Positions 38,288 to 49,420 of a stretch of DNA of 64,000 nt are shown in pieces (the first letter of the stretch is position 1; every line of letters starts with the position of its first letter). This DNA comes from Chaunax sp. Z400 (Eukaryota; Chordata; Actinopteri; Lophiiformes; Chaunacidae): positions 6,509,501-6,573,500 of the forward strand of contig CM075186.1 of NCBI GenBank assembly GCA_037577475.1, in the 5' to 3' direction. The translations under genes and the position numbers were made by a program. The notes under the pieces are model-generated. The model was not told where the DNA came from. It was given only the letters and a program-made list of their open reading frames with translations, and did not search any database.

Positions 38288-38660
38288 TTAACCCATAAGA
38301 ACCCACGGTGACACAGGTGTCTCACGTCCTTTAAACGTTCTGGAAAGTTCCTTATACAGCTCTATCCTTGACTTTAACTCATGAAGTCCCTAAGTGACAC
38401 CTACTGAACATCTTGGTGGGTCATGTGACAGATCATGTGACTTTGTGCTCCCATAACAACATTTCCAAGATGTCTGTCTGCCAGGGTATCACATGTGACA
38501 GGTCTAGCTAAATTTAAAAAGCTTGTTTTTGTCGCTGAAGGTAATATTCAAGCCATTTAACAATCCTAATGATTACATAACATGTCCTTTATTACATTTA
38601 ACCTGTTGTAACCAGATTTCTTGCAGAAGTTGATATAAAACAAATCAGATCAATATCGTG

Positions 38661-38730
38661 GTGACATATGTCACATCGGGTCTTTTGCCTTAAAATTGTC
38701 ACGGAAAAAACCTAGTGACATATATGTCAC
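38661..38730. repeat. Palindromes GTGACATATGTCAC and GTGACATATATGTCAC
   Basis: Two perfect palindromes, 14 bp at 38661-38674 and 16 bp at 38715-38730, within the piggyBac left sub-terminal region. A near copy lies near the right end at about 40349-40364. Confidence 0.85.
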
Positions 38731-38984
38731 AATCTGAAAAATGATAGTGATCTGCTCTGTTAATTTAGCTGATTCAATAATATTTAGTTAATATATTTTA
38801 TATTGTTCAATTCAAAGCATATTAAAACAAATCTAAACAAAAAAGCATGTTATATTAATTAAATTATGAAGAAAATGTATAAGGAAACAATTTTCGCCTA
38901 TCATTAAATAAAATGAACAAACAAACAAAATATTTCTACCCTACATCAGTCATATTTCAATGTCATTTTGTTTTTTCTGTATTA

Positions 38985-39996
38985 TGAATAACAAGAAGCA
39001 GTACAATAAGAAATACAGTGTTCAGGATAGTGTACACTGGCAGTCATCCAGGGAGACGACAGTGAGTTTGAGGGATGTGAAGGTGGCTCAGATGAAGACC
39101 CTGAAGACCCTGATCACACTCCCAGCAACGAAGACATGGAGAATGATGAGTCAAGTGAGTCTGGTGATTCAGACTGTAGTGAATCAGATGATTTAGATGA
39201 AGTACCTCAACCAAACCTCAACCACCACTGGCGCCAGCTTCTTCAGCGACAGATCTACCTTGTAGGAACACAAATTGCTTGGCTGGTTGTCAGCTTGAAG
39301 ATGAGAAAAGTCTTGCCAACAAAGAAAGAGGATCTGGTGATGTGGAGAAAAAGGGATGCATGGCCATTGCCAATTGGTATGACAACAGATCTGTTACCCT
39401 GATCTCATCCTAGTGTGCAGTTGAACCTCATGACAAAGCTCGACGCCGCAGAAAATCAGACAAAGCATTTGTGGAAGTCAACAGGCCACACATTGTGAAG
39501 GAGTAAAACACATCCATTCGGGGGATAGACCTCCTAGATGCATTCATTACAAGGTATAAGTACCACATGAGGTCAGAACAGGTACCTCTACCTGTTATGA
39601 CAAACCATAATGCTAGGCCTTGTTAAAGCATGGCTGATTTATCGTTGTGACTGTAAACTACTTGGTGTCCACAAGCCACTGAAACAAAGGAGCTTCCAGG
39701 CAGAGGTCACAACTAGCCTTATTCTCCTGTGTTCACAAAGGGGTCGCCAATCACTCAGCGCCACATCTCCACCACCACCGCCCAAACAAGTTTGTGTTGG
39801 AGATCCAGATGATGTTCGCGTGGACCAGTTTGCACACTGGCCTGTGAAATGTGACAAGCATGGCTGTTGCAAATTCTTCAAAATCAATGCAACCACCACC
39901 CTCTGTGAGAAATGCGATGTGCATCTTGCTTCACTGAGGAAAGAGATTGTTTCAAATGTTTCCATTTGGCCTGGGCTAAACTGCCACACATGCTGA
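38985..39996 (+). pseudogene. Broken piggyBac transposase
   Basis: An N-terminal piece starts about 38985 (MNNKKQYNKKYSVQDSV) and shifts frame near 39030 into the acidic stretch GDDSEFEGCEGGSDEDPEDP and the Ser/Asp-rich region to about 39205. The catalytic core is largely missing. A stop-interrupted late-core segment with IRGIDLLDAF (about 39517-39547) follows, then YRCDCKLLGV (about 39640) and the Cys-rich C-terminal finger with CDKHGC and CEKCDVHL to 39930. Stops, frameshifts and an internal deletion make it non-functional. The order and Cys-rich end match PGBD3/4-like proteins. Confidence 0.8.
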
Positions 39997-40719
39997 TAAC
40001 AATGGTTCAAACATGGTGCTGAGGATACAAAAGTTTTTGTTTCTACACTTTTTTAAAAATATGTGTTTTATCAAGTTGAGACATCAGTCTGTTGCTCAGT
40101 TTTCTAGAGCTACAGTAACTTGTTGAGAAGACCTCCAATATGAGGCAGTCTTATTTATTTTTACTTAGTTTGCAAAGTTTTGTGTTGAAAAACAAATCTG
40201 AAAATAGATTTTGTTGTTAAACCTAAGAAGCAAAGTTCTAATTTTGTTGAAATGCACATAAAAATACAAATCTTTGTTACCAAACAGGATAAAACTGTCA
40301 GGCTGATTCATTCTCAAATGAAAAATAAATTGACCATTAACGCCCAATGTGACATATATGTAACATTTCAGATCTTTGACATTGGGGGGAAGTATTTTGA
40401 AAAAAATGTCAGAAATGTGTTCTGTGTGTTCTATTTAGTCTGTGTTATATCCCCCATAATTTTCCTTGAAGGAGAAATGGGTCTGGGTTCTTATGGGTTA
40501 AGGTCAAGTCCAACACCCTGCTGTTGCCATGGAAACACAAAAGCAAAAAGATTTCCTAATATATCAAAAGGCACCACTCACTGACGATGCTGATGTGTAT
40601 GCATAATTTGTTGAAGCCTGATGAAATAATTCTAAAGATAGACTCCCACTCAAAAAGTTTAATATTTTCCCCTAAACCAAGAAATCAAAACTGATAAAAA
40701 AAACTAAAAAACAAACCAA

Positions 40720-40860
40720 AAGGCACCTTTCTGGGTTCACATGACAAACAAACAAGTTTCGTGAAAAAATCTTGAATGGTTTTTGAGTTATGCTGTGAAC
40801 AAAAAATGTTTACAGACTGATGAATGGACCGACAGAGGGGTGGCTAAATGCTTAAAACAG
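40720..40860. repeat. Dispersed repeat fragment
   Basis: Phrases 'ctgggttcacatgacaaac', 'cttgaatggtttttgagtta' and 'tgaatggaccgacagagg' resemble the 3' part of a common fish repeat related to the copies further right. Confidence 0.4.
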
Positions 40861-41192
40861 GGATTAAAATAAAGATTTGTGGCTATTGTCCAATAACAGG
40901 TTGTCCCAACCATTGGGAGATGGAACTAACCACTGCTTTTGATGCATATTATTGTATTATTTAAAATTCTATAGTGATGTTTAGACATTTGTTATATTTA
41001 GGGGGACAAGAAATGGGTCAATACTCTCTTGTCCCCCTGTAGTTACTGCCCATGCTCCCATGTGCTGTACAAATTTGATTGAATTAATATATTTTTTTCA
41101 TAAGGTACCCTCTGCTCAAATTTCACACAACAGAGATCACAAAAGACGTGATCTTAGATGACTGACCTTCTTGTTTAGAGTTCGTATTAGCT

Positions 41193-41245
41193 AAGAAGAT
41201 AAGATAAAGATAAGATAAGATATCCCTACAGTGGGGAAATTTACT
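41193..41245 (-). mobile_element. 3' end of a LINE, minus strand
   Basis: Reads as the complement of 'ttccccactgtagggata' followed by TCTTATCTTATCTTTATC, the same 3' end and pentamer tail as the LINE at 35954-36360. It sits about 210 bases upstream of the IFITM copy 2 start. Confidence 0.7.
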
Positions 41246-41455
41246 AGCTTCTGCTTTAAATTGTTGCAAAACTTTATAGCAAAGTACTTTCTAAAATGGT
41301 CAGTTAACATTTGCACAACTCACTTCCCCTGGGAAAAAAACACACAAAAAAAACAGGCTGTGCTAACCGCTGAACAGCTTCAAAAGGAAATCAGCACTAA
41401 GTTCTTTCACACCCTCCTGCAGTCCTCACTCTAAACTCCTGCTGAGCTGACAGCG

Positions 41456-42910
41456 ATGAATCCTACAGGTCAACCTGTTGATGCTGTCCAGTACCATGGA
41501 GGGATGCCTGGACAGCCTGGACACCCTGGACAGCCTGGATCTACAGTGGTTCAGTACACCACTGTGAACGTCACCACTGAGCCCGCCAAGGACCACATCA
41601 TCTGGTCCCTCTTCTGCTTTTTCTACTCCAACCCCTGCTGCCTTGGACTGGCAGCTCTCATCTTCTCCATTAAGGTGAGTCTGTGCACGACGGTTCTGAA
41701 TATATGTCTAATTAAATCGTTAATATGCACATCTGTCATTGCCTATTATAAAAGTGAAAAAAGAGATTTATCACCATCCTGCAGTCTCAAATATGAGTTC
41801 TTGGAAAGGCCCGATAAGGTTGACAGTAGAAGACAACCCATGATGAGAATCATTTAGAGGACAGCTGGGCAGACGAGGAACCTTCTTAACTAAGATTTGA
41901 GATATTATCAGGCCTGAAAAAATGACTAGCTAATGAAATGGCAAAATTATATAAGAAATAAAAAACAATATGAATAAAAATTGTTGATGTCTTTATTTCT
42001 CATTATTTATGTGGAAATATTCTGATACTGTCCATTATGAAAGTGAGGCAAAAGAAAAAAAAAAGAAAAAAAAGAAAGAAGACTGCTTCACAAGCACAAC
42101 CCTCACCATAAGAATCATAATTTTCAGACTGCAGTTAAAAGTGACCCAATTCTCATGTTTGCTAAATCTGATCTTTTTGCTTTGACTGTTCATATTCATT
42201 TTTATATGTGGCTCTTATGTGACATCAGTGTGATTATCATTGAAATGAATAAATTGATGGTGCAGGCATTCATTTCTTGCATTGTTTGCTTTGGTAATAC
42301 TAGTTCCAATGACGGTCCGCCAGCTTTTTAGGCTGAGGCCAAGAAGCTTTACCTGATTCCCATTTATGTATTAAATTTGCATCTCCCTGTCTCCCTCCAC
42401 ATTTGACTTCGTCCACCATTGCTGACATTTGATCAATAATGACTAACAGAAATTTGAGCATGCTCAGTATGAGAAAGAAATTCACATTGCCGTTTCATCA
42501 GAAGGAATCAGATATTGATCTCACAACTGATGGACAAGGAATATTCTTCTCTAAGATTTTAGATATTATTAGGTCTAAAAACTGAAAAATACAAAGTAAT
42601 GAAAAGGAAAAACAGTAGGAAATGAGTTAAAAGAGGGAGAATGGATGGGAAAGTTGAAAAGAACCCCTGGGCCAACCCTCAGTGTTTTAAAATCAATCTG
42701 CTTTGGTCCTGATAGGCCAGAGACCGGAAGGTGGTTGGAGATCTGGAAGGTGCCCGACACTACGGCTCCACTGCCCGCTGCCTCAACATCTGGGCCACAG
42801 TCTTGGGCTCTGTCATGGCCCTCATTGCCATTATTGTAATTAGCGTCAGGGTTGCACAGACAGTTGCAGCGATCCGCTCATTCAATTCACCTTCATACAA
42901 CTACAATTGA
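41456..42910 (+). CDS. IFITM/dispanin (CD225) protein, copy 2
   Basis: Two coding exons, 41456-41674 and 42716-42910, join in phase 0 to 137 aa. The CD225 domain reads DHIIWSLFCFFYSNPCCLG (Cys61/62), then FSIKARDRKVVGDLEGARHY and STARC (Cys95), with two hydrophobic segments. The N-terminus has repeated GMPGQPGHPGQPG and QYTTV. It is a tandem paralogue of copy 1: the first 66 bases of exon 2 and the adjacent intron end are nearly identical, while the C-terminal tails differ (SFNSPSYNYN here). AATAAA at 43142-43147 is the likely poly(A) signal. Membrane insertion and virus-entry restriction are inferred from the family. Its intron is only 1 kb, against 6.8 kb in copy 1, because it lacks the insertions. 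The assignment to a specific mammalian IFITM is not possible. Confidence 0.92.
42046..42082. repeat. A-rich (AAAG)n tract
   Basis: Purine-rich low-complexity sequence of A runs broken by G, inside the intron of IFITM copy 2. Confidence 0.8.
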
Positions 42911-45900
42911 ATTTGTGTTTGGAGTTTTCTACTGTTGTGTCTTGGTGACATACACATTTTTACTAATGTCCTCAAGCAAAAAAAAGCTTTGCATTTTTAA
43001 TCTCTGTTACTAACGACTTAAATGGAACTAACCCATGTTCCCTTAATGAAAATATATCGCCAAAGTTTGTTAAATTCAGATTTCCTGTCAGAGATGCTTG
43101 TATGATCAGAATTGATTTTAAAACATTAAAACCTTTAAGCCAATAAAGGCGTCCATTTCTTCTTCTCTTACAAACACATTTTAGACTGTACTTGTATACA
43201 CACTGGCATGATTGTCCATAATTCCAGAAATTATGATATACTCTCATCATATTAATCTGTAACTGATAACACAGTGTGTATGCTTTCCGTAATGTGACTG
43301 TGGAAAGATATTTTCATTTGACTTAACGGGCCAGTTTTTTAAGCGATGTTTCCTAAACCTGTATGAAACAGCATGGGAGAAAGAATAACCAACATGTTAT
43401 GTGTGTAGCAAGCAACTGTCAGATATTAGCTACTCTAATTTGTAATTTTGTTAAGTTGCCACCCACATTGAGCAACTTCCATCCCACTTACTTCCCTTTT
43501 TTTTGTCCCGATGTTGATCGAAAACTGCAAATGAGAGCGCAATTTAAGACAAAACTTAATCGGCATTTTTGGAGAAATGAAAACCTACATAAAGCAGCCC
43601 ACAAAGGGAAGTGAGAGAACAACATTCAGCATTCATTCTACGGTTGTTTGTTCTGTACAAGTTCAAAACTATTATCCTTAAATCAACGCCTTTTATTTCA
43701 TCTGATTGACTTTGAATTAAGGGTTGTAAACTTTCAAATAATGTCAGAGTAATAGCGACTTAAATGTTTCATAGGTTTTATCATCTAAATTGTGAAGTCA
43801 GCAACTCTGATTCTGTTTCAAACACTTTGTATTGATTAGTAGTTGATTGGTAGTCCTAACCACGCCCTCCTGTTTTTTTAACATCGGAGCAACGAAAAAA
43901 CTGGAGTCAAATTCCTTGTTTGTGATTCTGAATCTGAAGCTATAGTGGATGCTTCAGTGTTACAGTTATATTTAATTACATGTTGTAGTTTTCTAAACAT
44001 AAAAACATAATTTATTAATTTAATTTGCAGTAGCGTAGAAGTGAGAATATTTGTTACATTTTGTTAAAAAGGTCTCAAAATGTATCTTTTGGTTTAAAAA
44101 CTTTGAAGTTTTACATGACTTAAAACTCTGGGCTGTATATAGTACTGTTGTTTATTATTAGCTATTTATAATATATGCACCGTGTCTGTACGTTTTATGT
44201 GTCTATGTTAGCTCGAAATGAGAAGAAATAGCAGCCCTAAAATCTCCCTGGATGCTGAGGATACTTATATTTTTAGGCTTCTGTAAGCATCCACTAGAGA
44301 GCAGTGTTGTTCCTTATTTCATCTCAAACTGCACTTTTAAATTTCAAAATGATCATTCATTTAATTGTCGACTGTGTTTAAAAAGTGTTTTGGGTCTTTT
44401 ATTCAATCAGACATATGAGATCCATCCTGTTATGTCCTCTGGATGTCAAATATCTCCCCAAACAGAACTGTAAAACACCTCACTGACATGAAATCTTGAA
44501 CTCTGGATGATAATATCAACAATTCTTTGATAACATCCCATAATGCTGTCTGTATTAAGATAAAAAAAAAGCATATTTGTTACATATGCTGCTAGTTCCC
44601 ACTGCACTGATGTAGAATTAATATGAGTAATGTATTTTGTCCCCTTTCACAAGCCCATAAACGCCTATTTTCTGCAGCGGGGACACTCAGCGGCTGCCAG
44701 CAGCAGATTGTGGCTGTGCGTGGAAACTCCAGGGTGAGTAGCTGAATGAATCTGAAGTGCTTAAAAATATAATACTGAGCCAATCCTGCCCTTCAGAAAG
44801 AAAGAAAAAGCCGAATGTGATGCTTGAAATGACTTGGTTTATCTGACCAGCAGCCAAACCCCAACAATATGTTTATTCTCATATATAATAAGGACAAACA
44901 GCAAATCATCACATTTGAGAAGCTGGAACCAGAGAATGGTCATAAAAGTTTCTGATTAATATTCTGTCCATCAATTTGCTCCAATGAAACTAGAACGGCA
45001 CTCAGTAAAGCGTGTTCCACTGCCAAACAGGCCAAACAACCCTAAACAAAAAAAATTGTAACATAAATCAAACTCATGTGGATATATTTCTGAAACGAAT
45101 CAACAGCCCATTATCCCAGGTGGTAGCTGTATGTTTCTTTCCCCATTTGTTACATAACGGCTGACATGATTTGTGGATTATTCCCCGGGAAATTAGAATA
45201 AATGTCTAAAAAGCCATTTCACACAATGCTAAAGGAAGTTAAAAAATCCTGGAGCCGCCTCTCTATTTGGATCAAAATTGAATGGGTTCTTGTCTGACAA
45301 CATTCCCTATCCGTCAACCAAATTTTGTGGAAATCAGTTCTGTAGTTTTTGCATAATTAAGGAAAATTGCTGTAAATTCCTGGATCTGGATCTAAATCCT
45401 GATCTGGATCTGGACCTACACCAAAATCTAATGGATTTGTATTTTACTCCCGCCCAGTCAAACCACAAAAAAAAGAAAAGAAAAAAAAAAGCATGAAATT
45501 TGGTTTATGATAATTCAAGTAATCCTGCAGACAAACAAACCAACCAACAAACCAACAGACATGGTTGAAAACATAACCTCCTTGGAAGAGGTGACTCTTT
45601 TAGGGCTGGAACTTTTATTTTTGGTCTTGTAACTGTGGACATCAAACCTAATGGAATTGTCATACAGTTTACAGATGTGTTGTAAATCATGACTCTTTTG
45701 CACCCACTCGGTTCTCTTAGAGGCCACATCACAGACTTGAGGGCTCTGACAGAGAAGCACTTCAGATGAACTCCCACTCAACACCTTAAAGGAACATGTC
45801 ACTCAAAAATAAGAAATCAGTCTTTATCTTCTCACCACCATTAGTCCAGAAAGAATTCTGTAGAACTTCTCGTCAAAACAGGATTGCACTATTCTCCTGA

Positions 45901-46791
45901 GCAACTGAAGAAGGTGGGGATTTCATTTAAACTGTAAAAACAGCTGGATAAAAAACAAACAAATCAACTCCAAACTGCTCGTACTGTGTAATCAGAGTCT
46001 GCAGAAGCCCTGGGATCCCATATTGATTTTTTAATTAGGAATTTTACACCCTTTTTAAGCTGTAATCTTCACCGTAGCCTCTAAGCTAAAAGCATTTGCA
46101 TGCCTCACTCTGAGTTTGGTGGACAAGCTTGAACACCTTTACAGGCACTACAACATGAGTTCAACAAGAACTCGCCATTTCTTAACCTGATCCTGAGTTC
46201 TTATTGATCTCATCTAACGGTTGACATGGGTGTAAATAACATCTACTCAAATCAATTTGGGAGTCTAGGATTCTGGAGATTTATGCTGACTGAGATGCAT
46301 GGAGTTATGTTATGTTTGTTTTTGGTAGTTTTTATTTATTATAACTTCCTCTTCCTCAGCTGTTTAAGAGAATGCTGCAATGCTGGATTAAAACTTCACC
46401 CGCCTCTCCATCAGCATGCTTGACTGAGTTTTAATTTGTGGGTGAACTCTGCTGCCACTGAGCCACCTGAGCCACACCACCAGGGCCTCTGAGAGCTGAG
46501 GTGATGGGTACTTTGGTGGAAGAGCCTTGGCACTGCTAACATGCATCTGTTTACTGTCTCTTTCTCTCATACAGCTTTCTGTCTCTCTGTATCTCTATTT
46601 CAGTCTCTTTGGCCTGACCACATAATGACAGACCTGCTGTATATTAAAGGACCCTGCCCATGCGCCACCTCCCTCTTCAGTGGCCCTTATAAGCCTTTCA
46701 CACAGGGCGGGGGGGGTTGCTATACTTTCCAAAGACGGACCGTGCACAGACATCTGTAAGACCAGCTAGTTCGGGGATCTACTGTCTAACC
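42911..46791. other. Intergenic region between IFITM copies 2 and 3
   Basis: Holds the 3' UTR of copy 2 (AATAAA at 43142-43147) and otherwise AT-rich sequence with no recognisable exon. One copy of the dispersed fish repeat lies at about 45278-45600. Confidence 0.5.
45278..45600. repeat. Dispersed fish repeat copy
   Basis: Includes 'ccgtcaaccaaattttgtg', 'gtagtttttgcataattaa', alternating GATCTGGATCT units, 'cctgcagacaaacaaacc' and 'ataacctccttggaagagg', the hallmarks of the family spread through the right half of the window. Confidence 0.65.
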
Positions 46792-49420
46792 ATGGACAAC
46801 CATTCATACAACTTCCCCTCAGACTGCACCCCGCTCACCAACTGTAAGTCTGCCCGTAAGCCGGCTGGATCCACCGTGGTGAACATGGGCAGCGCTGGCA
46901 AGAATCCTCCCCGGGACTATCTAGTCTGGTCACTGTGCAACACCTTATATGTTAACTTCTGCTGCCTGGGATTCATGGCTCTCATCTACTCCATCAAGGT
47001 GAGATCCTGTGCTTTTTCTGCTACTCTTTACTATAACTTTGTGTTTGGTCAATTTTCATGAAGCATCTAAGAAATTAAGTGAAGTGTCTAAGATTGAATG
47101 AGGCTGTTTTAACAACGAAATTAAAATGACCAGACAATGAGGATAATTCTCTCTGTTTTAGAGCAGAATCAAACAACACAAGGACCAATCCATTCCTCAC
47201 TGCTATGTGAAACTGGCTTTGTTTACTGCAGCATTGTTATATTGCAATTGTTACAGATGAATTTAAAACTCTGTTTTATTATGTGATGTTTTAAGTTTTA
47301 AGGGTGGAAACGTTTGAGTTTAGGCTACCTGGTGAGAAAAGAGTGTCTGCAGCAAGGACACCTCTGATGATTCAAAGCTTGATGGCATGGGCCAGAGAAG
47401 AACCCATTTTGATGCAAATCCAGATAAACGGGCAGATCCAGTAGTTGTTTTTAAAAAAAAAATTTTTAAGAACTTTCCTTAATGTTGTGAGATGGTTTCC
47501 TAAAAAAATGCTTTCCACAATTACGCAAACACTATTGAGTCGGTTTCTGCAAAACGTTTTGCGTGAATTAGGATAGACTAGAATTCCATTTTACAACTTT
47601 TCTTAGCGTCTCTGAGACATTTTCTCAAACCCTGCAAATTTGTGGGCTGAGTTGGCAAGGAAAGCTTTAAAACAATGGGTGTGTTGGCATGGCTGTATTT
47701 AGAGTGCAAATGGTAATGTGATGCCTTAAAAACAAGAGTAAATATATCATGTGTTGCACCATTTTTGTGGAACTAGAATAGCGCCTAGTAGAGTGCATAG
47801 CTCGGCCTGTTTGGCTTGACTGATTCATGCCCCACCCCCCACAAAGCTTTGTTGAAGTAGTCTTTGCGCAGTTATGGAAAATGCCAAAAATGAAAATCTA
47901 GAAAATGTGAAATGTGAAAGAAAGTGGGAAAGGATTCCTGGATCTGTCAGTTTATCTGGATCTGCACCAAAATTCAAGGTTCGCTCTTGGCCCATGTCCC
48001 ATCCTTCTACCACATTTCATGCAAATCTGACCAACCAACCATAACAGACACAGGTGAACATATAACCTACTTGATGGAGGTAAAAAAAAACACAATATCC
48101 TGTAAATCAAACATGGTTGAGACCTGTTATTGTCCCTGGTCAGGTGGCACACACAGAACAAAGTTGGTGTAACTCTTCACCTCAGGAATGGGGATATGGA
48201 GAAACAGGAACACAAACCAAAACAAGCTTTCTTACTAAAAGATGATTCGAAGCTTGAAAATCCAATGTGCAGAGCAGGATTGGACCGAGTGTGCAACTAC
48301 TGTACCTGAACAAAAGGTTTTCTGAAAACCTCACCACAAAAGGGAGTGTATACCTTTTATTGTAAGCATTGGGTGCAACACTGAATCACAAGCCCAGTAT
48401 TTGCTCAGTACTCAAATTAAAGACAGTGACTGGCTGCTTGTCTGAGTTAAAAATGGCGTAATTGGCATCTCCCTAATGGGCAAGTACTCATGGGAAATTA
48501 GAGAGTGCTAGGGAACAACTGGTTTGCTCCAAAATATATGGACATACTCAGAGGCAGCTCAAGGATTTCATATCACTACGCCCTTGCACAACCTTGAATC
48601 TGTTCTCAGCGTGCAAAAACTGGGAATTATGGGATAAACTGCCATGAACTGGTTGCAAATAAAAACAAATCCTGAGTATTATAATATGTTGTGTTTGCCC
48701 TTTTGCTCTCACTATTTGCATTATACATGGGTGGAGACATTAAATAACCATTTTTATTCTTAAATTCCATAAATTAAGAAATATTTATATGGTTTATCCA
48801 GCAGAGACAAAGCTTATAAGTCTTCAAGTGTCTTGAAGCCTTCATGAAAATGAGTCACTCCTTCTCCAAACAGCTTATGTTTTCACTTGTCTCCATTTAT
48901 TTGTTGGTTTGTTAGTTAGCGGGATTACTAAAGAGATTACTGGATGGATTTTCACAATTCTTAGTGGGAGGATGAAGCGTGGGCTGGAAAAGAACCCATT
49001 ACATTTTGGTGTGGATCTTTTTTCCCCTTTTATTAAAAATTGCATAAATAGTGTGTTTTCAATTGTTACACTCCTGAACCGATTTCCACAAAACTTTGTG
49101 TAGAAGCTTGAGGCAAGTTAAAGTGTGCCACGTTCTGTCTTATTTAATACTGACTTCAATGGCTGTAATAATGTGAGTGTGTCTGTATGCATGTGTAGGC
49201 CAGGGACCAGACTACGCAGGGCAACCTGCAGCTGGCCCAGGAGTGTTCAGACAAGGCCAAGTGGTACAACATCCTGGCAGCCGGCTGGAACCTGCTCATT
49301 CCACTTTTGGCCATCGTCCTGCTCGTCCTTCTGCTCGTCCACCTGGGCACGTCCCAGGGCTCCTTCGACTTCTTTGGCGAGGACGGCTTCCAAAACTTCA
49401 TGAAACTGTTCAGCTGGTAG
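46792..49420 (+). CDS. ifitm5: IFITM5-like CD225 protein, copy 3
   Basis: Two coding exons, 46792-46998 and 49199-49420, join in phase 0 to 142 aa. CD225 domain: PPRDYLVWSLCNTLYVNFCC (Cys57/58), LGFMALIYSIKARDQ, then KAKWYNILAAGWNLL and a strongly hydrophobic second segment; the tail is GSFDFFGEDGFQNFMKLFSW. The ARDQ and KAK-YNILAA-W signatures fit IFITM5 (a bone-associated member in mammals) better than IFITM1-3, and the third palmitoylation Cys is replaced by Trp. The start MDNHSYNFPSD is chosen over an in-frame upstream ATG at 46717 because its sequence reads like fish family N-termini. AATAAA at 50977-50982 is a possible poly(A) signal. It is divergent from copies 1 and 2, so it is an old paralogue. 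The symbol is probable, not proven. Confidence 0.85.
47375..48085. repeat. Two dispersed fish repeat copies in the ifitm5-like intron
   Basis: A first copy (about 47375-47600) has 'gatgcaaatccagataaac' and 'attgagtcggtttctgcaa'; a second (about 47740-48085) has 'ttcctggatctgtcag', 'atctggatctgcaccaaa', 'caaccaaccataacagac' and 'ataacctacttgatggagg'. Confidence 0.65.
48890..49115. repeat. Dispersed fish repeat copy just before ifitm5-like exon 2
   Basis: Begins 'ttatttgttggtttgttag', continues 'gattactggatggattttc' and 'aaaagaacccattacatttt', and ends with 'cgatttccacaaaactttg'. It stops about 85 bases before exon 2. Confidence 0.65.

Larger units (their letters stand above)
38288..40501 (+). 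mobile_element. piggyBac element (PGBD3/4-like), non-autonomous
   Basis: TTAA target duplications at 38288-38291 and 40498-40501 flank a 2,206-base body with perfect 14-bp inverted ends (CCCATAAGAACCCA). It contains fragments of a piggyBac-type transposase on the plus strand. The left 450 bases hold several GTGAC-centred palindromes. It lies between IFITM copy 1 and copy 2. Confidence 0.92.

Noticed and set aside
46717..46791. Upstream in-frame ATG for the IFITM5-like gene
   Set aside because: The extra 25 residues are not family-like, and the ATG at 46792 begins a typical N-terminus.
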